Source of the DNA: Leptospira bandrabouensis
Lineage (GTDB): Bacteria > Spirochaetota > Leptospiria > Leptospirales > Leptospiraceae
Length of the DNA stretch: 64,000 bases
Reading direction: 5' to 3'
Assembly: GCF_004770905.1 (NCBI RefSeq)
Contig: NZ_RQHT01000012.1
Span: 62,001 to 126,000 of the forward strand
Shown here: positions 58,545 through 64,000 of the stretch, one piece after another
How the letters are laid out: every line of letters begins with the position of its first letter
Position numbering within the stretch: the stretch's first letter is position 1
The notes under the pieces: model-generated
The model's input: only the letters and a program-made list of their open reading frames with translations
Database searches by the model: none
What the model was told of the DNA's origin: nothing
Translations under genes and position numbers: made by a program

Positions 58545-59294
58545 TTAGCGTTTGTTACCCCAAGTATCGTTCACTTCCGAACCTGGGTATATGAAAGTTC
58601 TTTTATCAATGACAAAACTCAAATTGTCAAAGTATAAATGAAACTCTCCTTTCTTTTGTGAAGTTAAACTTTTTAATCGAAATGAAGCAAAGGAAATCGG
58701 AAAGGACATGGATTGAATGAGTCTTGTGTTTTCCTTGGGTAGGTGGATCGAAAATTCCAATCTACGCCATCCCACAAAGTTCAAAGTTCCCAAATCAAAA
58801 TACAAATCTTTCGATTTTTTTTGAGAAAGTCCCATACTCAAATTGATATGGTGACCTTCTGAATACACCCAAAGGATTCCTTGGATGGGCATTCCGAGTG
58901 GGAGAAGAATAGGCTCTTTGGGACGCACTTCCCAGTGGTCTAGTCTTGGGTTTTCTACATAACTTTGGACAAGGAAACTGGTTTGGTTCTGTAATTGAGG
59001 GTACCCTGATTCTTTGAGAAGGGTTGTCTCTTGTAAAAAGGCTTCTGATTTAGGAACGGAGCCGGCAAACTGGGTGACCGCCAAAAAGGAATCCACACGG
59101 TAAAAATCCCAAGGTCTTTCTCCTTCAAAATCCTCTACAAGAAAGAGAAGGTAGTTGGAATCAATGGTCAGGGCTGATTTAAGAATTTGGACTCGGCCCA
59201 CTTCGTCAGGGTCATGGGGCCTCGGAAGAGACAAAAGACCGGAAAACATGAGGACCATACCCAAACAGAATGTGATTTTTTTTGCAGTTTTCAT
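58545..59294 (-). CDS. FlaA-family flagellar filament sheath protein
   Basis: 249 residues with a signal peptide (M-K-T-A-K-K, hydrophobic core to about residue 22). The region from residue 130 follows the FlaA pattern: P-L-G-M-P-I-Q-G-I-L-W-V-Y, L-S-M-G-L, then D-L-G-T-L-N-F-V-G-W-R-R-L. FlaA proteins coat the spirochaete periplasmic flagellum. It lies beside waaA, not with a second flaA gene, so it may be a paralogue of the usual FlaA1/FlaA2 pair. Length fits the family. Confidence 0.72.
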   Translation of the reverse strand: MKTAKKITFCLGMVLMFSGLLSLPRPHDPDEVGRVQILKSALTIDSNYLLFLVEDFEGERPWDFYRVDSFLAVTQFAGSVPKSEAFLQETTLLKESGYPQLQNQTSFLVQSYVENPRLDHWEVRPKEPILLPLGMPIQGILWVYSEGHHINLSMGLSQKKSKDLYFDLGTLNFVGWRRLEFSIHLPKENTRLIQSMSFPISFASFRLKSLTSQKKGEFHLYFDNLSFVIDKRTFIYPGSEVNDTWGNKR

Positions 59295-59363
59295 GATTTC
59301 TCACTTTTCGAAAGACCAAAAACGTGTACTCTGTTCTTATCAAAGGAAAGGAATCCGCACGTC

Positions 59364-60173
59364 ATGGGCCGCCGCGACAATTTGAAAATACTCACAACTG
59401 CCATTCTAGTGGTCCTACTTCTTTCATCGTTCATTTTTGCATTTATCTATAGAAACGAAATTTACCAAAAACTCCAAACCATCGGAAAAAACCGCGAGGT
59501 GGAGATGGTCGATAGAGAAATCGAAAGAGAAAATCCAAAAATCCCGGCACCCAAAGAAAATTTCTCACACGCGGAAACCAAAGAATCACTAGAAGATCGT
59601 TCTAAACTTCCCGAATTACCGAGCTTAGACGATATGGAGCCGGAATCCGATCACCCCCGTTCTGTTTCTGTTGCTGCTTCTACAAAGACAAAAGAAAAGA
59701 TGGATCCTGCTGCTCGTTTGCAAGACAAACTAGACCAAGTAGAAGAATCCATTGCTCCCAAAGAAGACCTTAAAAAAACTAAAAAAACTTCTGCCAAAGA
59801 AGAAGTGGTTTCCGAAGGACTGGAATCGACACCCTCTACAAAACAACCGAAGTTAGAGACAAAAGATTCGGTTAAACCAAACCAAAAAGCAGATTCCAAA
59901 GTAGTAAGTTCATCGAAAGCAGAGCCAAAACAAACTCGTACTAAAAAATATAATTCTATTTCAGAAAAGAAACAAAGTAAAAAAGTCAAAAAAACTTACC
60001 ATACGCAAAAACCTTCTAAAACAAAAGACACGGGAGAGGTTACTTCCTCCAGTTTGGAAGTTCGGATGCGAAATGTAGAACAAAAACTTGCTACACAAAA
60101 CGATCGGAATGAAAAACGGTTTGTTGAGATCGAACGTCGTATTGATTCTTTAGAAAAAGCGTTAGCTAAGTAA
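59364..60173 (+). CDS. Anchored Lys/Glu/Ser-rich protein with C-terminal coiled coil
   Basis: 269 residues from the ATG at 59364, which gives M-G-R-R-D-N-L and then a membrane helix at about residues 9-28. The region from 40 to 225 is low-complexity, rich in Lys, Ser, Glu, Pro and Thr. The C-terminal 40 residues form a heptad coiled coil (V-E-Q-K-L, I-E-R-R-I-D-S-L). The longer frame to 59187 overlaps the FlaA-family gene on the other strand and was rejected. A cell-envelope or scaffold role is only a guess. yggS starts 2 bases after it. Confidence 0.7.
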   Translation: MGRRDNLKILTTAILVVLLLSSFIFAFIYRNEIYQKLQTIGKNREVEMVDREIERENPKIPAPKENFSHAETKESLEDRSKLPELPSLDDMEPESDHPRSVSVAASTKTKEKMDPAARLQDKLDQVEESIAPKEDLKKTKKTSAKEEVVSEGLESTPSTKQPKLETKDSVKPNQKADSKVVSSSKAEPKQTRTKKYNSISEKKQSKKVKKTYHTQKPSKTKDTGEVTSSSLEVRMRNVEQKLATQNDRNEKRFVEIERRIDSLEKALAK

Positions 60174-60175
60174 TT

Positions 60176-60856
60176 GTGGCCGATTACGGTTCTTCGTATC
60201 TTTCCATCCAAACCTCGCTAAAGGATTTATATCCGAATAGGTCCCCCATAATCATAGCGGTTTCCAAAACCAAACCTTATGAAGTGGTGAGAGAAGCATA
60301 CCTCCAAGGAATTCGCGAATTCGGAGAAAACTATATTCCCGAAGCCATTGCCAAATTCACAAAATTAAGAGAAGAGTTTCCAGATGCGGAAAGCTCTGTG
60401 CACTTACACCATATCGGACCTGTCCAATCAGGAACCTTACGAAAGTTATTTGGCGTTTTTTCGCATACACATGGTGTGGGAAGTATCTCTTCCTTAAAGG
60501 AACTCCTGAAACGTGCCGAAAAAGAAAAAAAACAAATTCGATATTTCATCCAGGCCAATCTTACAGAAGAAAATACAAAACATGGAATGGGTTTCGAGAC
60601 TTTACGAAATATGAAAGATTCACTTTCTAGTTACCAAAATGAATTTTGTATTTGGGAGGGTTTTATGGGAATGGGACCCTCAACAGGTGATTTGGCAGAA
60701 ACAAAAGAAGTGTTTTCCTTACTTGCGGAATTACGTGATACATATTTTCCCGATAAAAAATTATCAATGGGAATGAGTGGTGATTATGAAATCGCTGCCT
60801 CTTTAGGATCTGATTACTTACGAATTGGATCGAAGATTTTTGGAGAAAGGGAATAA
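60176..60856 (+). CDS. YggS/YBL036C-family PLP-binding protein
   Basis: 226 residues from a GTG. The single-domain PLP-homeostasis family has the N-terminal strand I-I-A-V-S-K-T-K with the Lys that binds pyridoxal phosphate. It also has F-G-E-N-Y, H-H-I-G-P-V-Q-S-G (usually H-F-I-G-x-L-Q), and the C-terminal L-S-M-G-M-S-G-D-Y and L-R-I-G-S-K-I-F-G. Adjacency to proC is common across bacteria, which supports the call. Confidence 0.93.
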   Translation: MADYGSSYLSIQTSLKDLYPNRSPIIIAVSKTKPYEVVREAYLQGIREFGENYIPEAIAKFTKLREEFPDAESSVHLHHIGPVQSGTLRKLFGVFSHTHGVGSISSLKELLKRAEKEKKQIRYFIQANLTEENTKHGMGFETLRNMKDSLSSYQNEFCIWEGFMGMGPSTGDLAETKEVFSLLAELRDTYFPDKKLSMGMSGDYEIAASLGSDYLRIGSKIFGERE

Positions 60857-60860
60857 ACAA

Positions 60861-61646
60861 ATGAATCCAATAGAAACAGTGGGTATTGTGGGTCTAGGTA
60901 AAATGGGTGCGGCAATCGCAACAGCCCTAGTGAAAAAAGGAACTAAGGTATATGGATTTGATCCCAATCTAAAAGAATCTCCTGTAAAAGGAGTGGTTCT
61001 TGTCAAAACGCTTGAAGCCATTCGTAATGAGTCCGAAGTCATCGTGATTGCTGTGAAACCAAACCTTGTGGTTCCCGTATTAAAAGAATTTTCGAAACCT
61101 GCTACTTTTGTATCCATTGCCGCAGGAATTTCCTTTTCGCAAATCACGGAAAATGCCCCCCAAGGTTCTTTGGCCGTGCGAGTGATGCCAAATTTACCTC
61201 TTGTGGCAGAAAGGGGAGCCTTTGCTTACTTTTGTGAAGACAATGCCGCAACAAACGTAGAACAATTGTTTTATGGAATGGGAACTGGGATTCGAGTGGC
61301 TAAAGAGTCGCTCATGGATGCCGTGACAGGGCTTTCTGGGTCTGGTCCTGCTTATGTATTAACGTTTTTACAAGCAATGGCAGAAGGTGGTTTGCAAGAG
61401 GGACTCAGTTACGAGGAGTCTTTATCTTTGGCAATGGAAACTATAGAGGGAACTCTTGTGTATTTTCGATCTTTACGTAAAGAAGACAAAAACTTACACC
61501 CTATGGAAGTGAAAAATTGGGTCACGTCTCCGGGTGGAACTACCATTCATGGATTGGATGCTTTGGAAAGGGGAGGATTCTCAACCGCCGTTAGAGATGC
61601 AATTCATAGAGCGACGGAGAGAAGTAAGGAATTAGGGAAAGGATAA
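60861..61646 (+). CDS. proC: Pyrroline-5-carboxylate reductase
   Basis: 261 residues from the ATG at 60861, 4 bases after the yggS-family stop. ProC reduces pyrroline-5-carboxylate to proline. The Rossmann start is V-G-I-V-G-L-G-K-M-G-A-A-I. Further motifs are V-I-A-V-K-P, V-R-V-M-P-N-L-P, the G-L-S-G-S-G-P-A-Y dimer segment and the terminal S-P-G-G-T-T-I-H-G-L signature. Confidence 0.97.
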   Translation: MNPIETVGIVGLGKMGAAIATALVKKGTKVYGFDPNLKESPVKGVVLVKTLEAIRNESEVIVIAVKPNLVVPVLKEFSKPATFVSIAAGISFSQITENAPQGSLAVRVMPNLPLVAERGAFAYFCEDNAATNVEQLFYGMGTGIRVAKESLMDAVTGLSGSGPAYVLTFLQAMAEGGLQEGLSYEESLSLAMETIEGTLVYFRSLRKEDKNLHPMEVKNWVTSPGGTTIHGLDALERGGFSTAVRDAIHRATERSKELGKG

Positions 61647-61652
61647 TAACGG

Positions 61653-61727
<75 letters not shown>

Positions 61728-61735
61728 ATAAAACC

Positions 61736-61763
61736 ATTATTTTTAAGATTGGTTAATTGTCAA
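61736..61763 (-). promoter_or_regulatory. Promoter of the initiator tRNA
   Basis: On the minus strand TTGACA (61758-61763) and AATAAT (61736-61741) are 16 bases apart. This is a near-consensus sigma-70 promoter ending 10 bases before the tRNA, so it fits an own, strong promoter. Confidence 0.7.
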
Positions 61764-61892
61764 CTTAAACATTATGAAAACTTCTCTATTTTCTTTCGTA
61801 AGTAAATTTATCGATTTCCATCAAAATCTTACTTTACAGTAGTCAAAAAAGACGAATGATTCCTATCTTATACAGAATTCTGGCGGTGCGTT

Positions 61893-62954
61893 TTGTCTTT
61901 TAAAGAAAACACTGATATCGTTTTTGAGCATTACGAAAAAAAAATCTACGACCAAAAACAACTACTGGAAATCTCTCGTGCCCTGAATTCCACGTTAGAC
62001 TATAAATACTTAATTGATGCCATTTTGAATATTTGTTTGGCCCAGTTGCAGACACTCCACGCTGCCATGTACTTAGAGCCAGAAATTGATTTGGGTTTGT
62101 TTAAATTAGAACCCCAATCCATTAAAGGATTTGAACTAAGCCCGGAAGAACAAAACTACGAAATCAAAATCGATAGTCCTCTCATTCATTATTTTGAAGA
62201 GAAACCGAAAGCCATCACCATGGACCAAATCCTTCAGATGGATACACTCAAGTCCATTCCTGACATCACTTACCTTCGTAAAATGGGAGCAGAGATTCTT
62301 GTTCCTCTGAATGCAAAGGGTAAGGTCAATGGACTACTTGTCCTTGGCGATAAAATGACTTCCGAAGAATTTTTGGAAGATGAAAAAGAATTTATGACCA
62401 CTCTTGCCAACCTGGCAGGGATTGCCGTTGACAATGCTCGGTTGTATGAGCTGGCAACGGTAGATATGATGACAGGACTCAAAATTCATCATTATTTCCA
62501 AACCAAACTCAAAGAAGAGATGGACCGATGCCGTAAAAAAGGAACTAAGTTGTGTTTACTTTTTACGGATGTGGATCATTTCAAAAGTTTTAATGATACC
62601 TATGGACACCAGGCGGGAGATGTGGTTCTCATTGAAGTGGCAAAACAATTGATCAATGCTGCCCTTCGCCACCACATTCCAGCAAGATACGGTGGGGAAG
62701 AGTTTTGCCTTGTGATGCCTGGAGCTTCGGAAGAAGAGGCCATGACCAAGGGAGAAGAAATTCGAAAGGCAGTTGAGTCCATGATTGTGAAAAATCCAAA
62801 TGATGGAACTGATCTAAAGGTCACTTTGTCTGTGGGAGTTTCCAGCTTTCGGACTACCGACAGAAACAATAAAGACCTGATTGAAAGGGCCGACAAAGCA
62901 CTTTACCAGGCAAAACATTCTGGTAGAAACCGCACAATTTGTTATAAAGATTAG
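61893..62954 (+). CDS. GAF-GGDEF diguanylate cyclase
   Basis: 353 residues from a TTG. The N-terminal about 180 residues contain a GAF-like sensor. The C-terminal half is a GGDEF domain: D-M-M-T-G-L-x(2)-H-H-Y-F, F-T-D-V-D-H-F-K-S-F-N-D-T-Y-G-H, and the active-site A-R-Y-G-G-E-E-F. These make c-di-GMP from two GTP. The R-x-x-D inhibitory site before G-G-E-E-F is not present (R-H-H-I). The tail R-A-D-K-A-L-Y-Q-A-K is conserved. No HD or EAL domain is attached. Confidence 0.94.
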   Translation: MSFKENTDIVFEHYEKKIYDQKQLLEISRALNSTLDYKYLIDAILNICLAQLQTLHAAMYLEPEIDLGLFKLEPQSIKGFELSPEEQNYEIKIDSPLIHYFEEKPKAITMDQILQMDTLKSIPDITYLRKMGAEILVPLNAKGKVNGLLVLGDKMTSEEFLEDEKEFMTTLANLAGIAVDNARLYELATVDMMTGLKIHHYFQTKLKEEMDRCRKKGTKLCLLFTDVDHFKSFNDTYGHQAGDVVLIEVAKQLINAALRHHIPARYGGEEFCLVMPGASEEEAMTKGEEIRKAVESMIVKNPNDGTDLKVTLSVGVSSFRTTDRNNKDLIERADKALYQAKHSGRNRTICYKD

Positions 62955-62976
62955 GAAATTTGCCGATGGGTAGAGT

Positions 62977-63204
62977 ATGGCAGAGCCAGCATACCTACTT
63001 AACGATCTTTCGCCATCGGTTCCTTCCGATGTATATGAATCCATTCGCAATCGTGCATTGGGTCTTTCTTCGTATGATTTTCAACCTTACTCTTGTTTTA
63101 TTGAATACAAGTCAAAAGATGAAAATACGGGAATTGAATATCGGGATTGTATTGTAGATTATACTCGATGTTCCAATTCTCGTTGTATCAAAAAATTAGT
63201 GTAG
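62977..63204 (+). CDS. Small protein of unknown function
   Basis: 75 residues, four cysteines, no signal peptide and no recognised domain. The ATG lies 22 bases after the cyclase stop. The 3' end overlaps the start of the DTGS lipoprotein by 37 bases in another frame. Coding status is supported by its position and by the fact that the overlap still leaves a complete frame, but it is not certain. Confidence 0.5.
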   Translation: MAEPAYLLNDLSPSVPSDVYESIRNRALGLSSYDFQPYSCFIEYKSKDENTGIEYRDCIVDYTRCSNSRCIKKLV

Positions 63205-64000
63205 TTTTTTCCTTTGTTTTGTTTGGGGCCTGTATCCCAGGCCCTGTTCGTGTCCACCAAACTTCTGTTCCTTTTACCCTAACAAAAACTTTACCTCCGC
63301 ATAATACGATATCCATTTCGGATGAGGGAACTCATTTACTGATTCATGGAGTGGAGTCTTCTGGTCAGTCCCTCTCTTTATTATGGGATACAGGTTCCGA
63401 TTTGAGTTTTTATGAATCACCTTCCTCCGAAGAGAGTAAGGAATTTCGATTGGGTGAAAAACGGTTTTCTTTAAAAAACAAAAAAGGGGTTTTGCCGGAA
63501 TCGATTCCGGGGCTTCTGGGCCTTGATTTTTTTCGTGGCAGTTGTATTTTCTGGATGGGAGAGGAGTTAAAACAATTTCCTGAAACTTCCCCATTTTGTG
63601 AACATCCAGATGCTTACTTATCACTGGATTTCAAATTTCTGAATACGAAAAAGAAAGGAGATCATTATTATACACAATTTGAGTATCCGGAGGGCCATAC
63701 TTCTTTTGGCCTTGTCGACACAGGTTCCTCTTTAAACCTTTTGCCTAAGGGAGCTCAGGATAGGTTTCTTGGAGAAAAGAAGGTATTTCTTGCCGGGAAT
63801 AAAATCCAAACGGCAAACCTGATGGAATCGACTTCTGTCTTTTATTTGGTGACGAAGGTTGGAACTCGCGAAGAATATAGGCAAGTCCAGTTTCTCACAG
63901 GAATTTCACTTGAGAATTTCCTTTTGCCGGGGGACAAGGATAGGGAAGAGGTTTGGGTGATCGGACTTGACATCCTCAGGACTCGTCCCTTGTTTTGGGA
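63168..64000 (+). CDS. Lipoprotein with two aspartic-protease-like DTGS domains (cut by window edge)
   Basis: 278 residues are seen and the frame is open at the right edge. The ATG at 63168 gives a signal peptide ending L-F-G-A-C, a spirochaetal lipobox with Cys22. The protein then has L-L-W-D-T-G-S-D-L (Asp74), with the partner segment P-G-L-L-G-L-D-F-F about 45 residues on. A second copy follows: G-L-V-D-T-G-S-S-L-N-L-L (Asp184), and V-I-G-L-D-I-L near the edge. Each lobe has the D-T-G-S loop and the h-h-G psi-loop of aspartic peptidases. Two lobes in one chain give a pepsin-like plan, or a degenerate pair. It is likely exported and membrane-anchored; substrate unknown. Confidence 0.75.
   Translation, partial: MFQFSLYQKISVVFSFVLFGACIPGPVRVHQTSVPFTLTKTLPPHNTISISDEGTHLLIHGVESSGQSLSLLWDTGSDLSFYESPSSEESKEFRLGEKRFSLKNKKGVLPESIPGLLGLDFFRGSCIFWMGEELKQFPETSPFCEHPDAYLSLDFKFLNTKKKGDHYYTQFEYPEGHTSFGLVDTGSSLNLLPKGAQDRFLGEKKVFLAGNKIQTANLMESTSVFYLVTKVGTREEYRQVQFLTGISLENFLLPGDKDREEVWVIGLDILRTRPLFW

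Noticed and set aside
59187..59363. Long N-terminal extension of the Lys-rich protein over the FlaA-family gene
   Set aside because: The extra 59 residues lie antisense to a signal-peptide region and precede a natural membrane-anchor start.

Overview
The window is chromosomal DNA that looks like a free-living (saprophytic-type) Leptospira or a close relative. The evidence for this is moderate GC, a citramalate synthase (CimA) of the leptospiral type, FlaA-family flagellar sheath protein, Kdo transferase, spirochaete-style lipoprotein signal peptides (L-x-x-C with loose -1/-2 residues), a complete alkane hydroxylase gene, and many TTG/GTG starts that overlap the preceding stop codon. Species is not claimed. 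Coding density is very high: no stretch over 300 bases lacks a gene, and I see no insertion sequence, prophage or CRISPR array.

Layout. 1-4.5 kb: the end of a sulfatase, carB, and a convergent DUF1499 lipoprotein. 4.7-6.5 kb: a TetR regulator and alkB behind a perfect 13-bp inverted repeat, closed by a strong bidirectional terminator. 6.5-11.5 kb (minus strand): the DUF3999/DUF2339 membrane pair and a long-form ispG. 11.6-20.7 kb (plus): a small conserved protein, mutY, a large membrane histidine kinase with an output-less response regulator, an Smr protein, cimA, pth, a DedA-family protein, a small Cys-rich protein and rarA. 20.8-32.4 kb: a complex I operon in the order nuoABCDEF-HJKLMN, without nuoG or nuoI. 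32.4-35.5 kb: mtnD, recJ and a bactofilin. 35.5-42.4 kb: a heavy-metal RND efflux operon (permease, outer-membrane channel, membrane-fusion protein) with an inorganic pyrophosphatase gene inserted directly after the permease gene.

42.4-49.3 kb: lexA, a small lipoprotein, ctp, tsaD, pssA, a STAS protein, an MBL-fold hydrolase and glpK. 49.4-53.9 kb (minus): an uncharacterised cluster with a FliG-like protein, an iron-alcohol-dehydrogenase-fold protein that has lost its metal ligands, a FlgM-like anti-sigma factor, and rsmI. 53.9-60.2 kb: a Cys-rich lipoprotein, two anchored proteins of unknown function, nadE, waaA and a FlaA-family protein. 60.2-64 kb: yggS, proC, an initiator tRNA on the minus strand with its own promoter, a GAF-GGDEF diguanylate cyclase, a small unknown protein, and the first 278 codons of a lipoprotein with two DTGS aspartic-protease motifs.

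Most of the window is housekeeping. The parts that reward a second look are the duplicated DTGS lipoprotein at the right edge, the FliG-like/degenerate-ADH/FlgM cluster, the complex I operon lacking G and I, the pyrophosphatase inside the metal-efflux operon with two related leader hairpins, the alkB operator, and the apparently leaderless lexA promoter. All family assignments come from reading motifs; no database search was possible.
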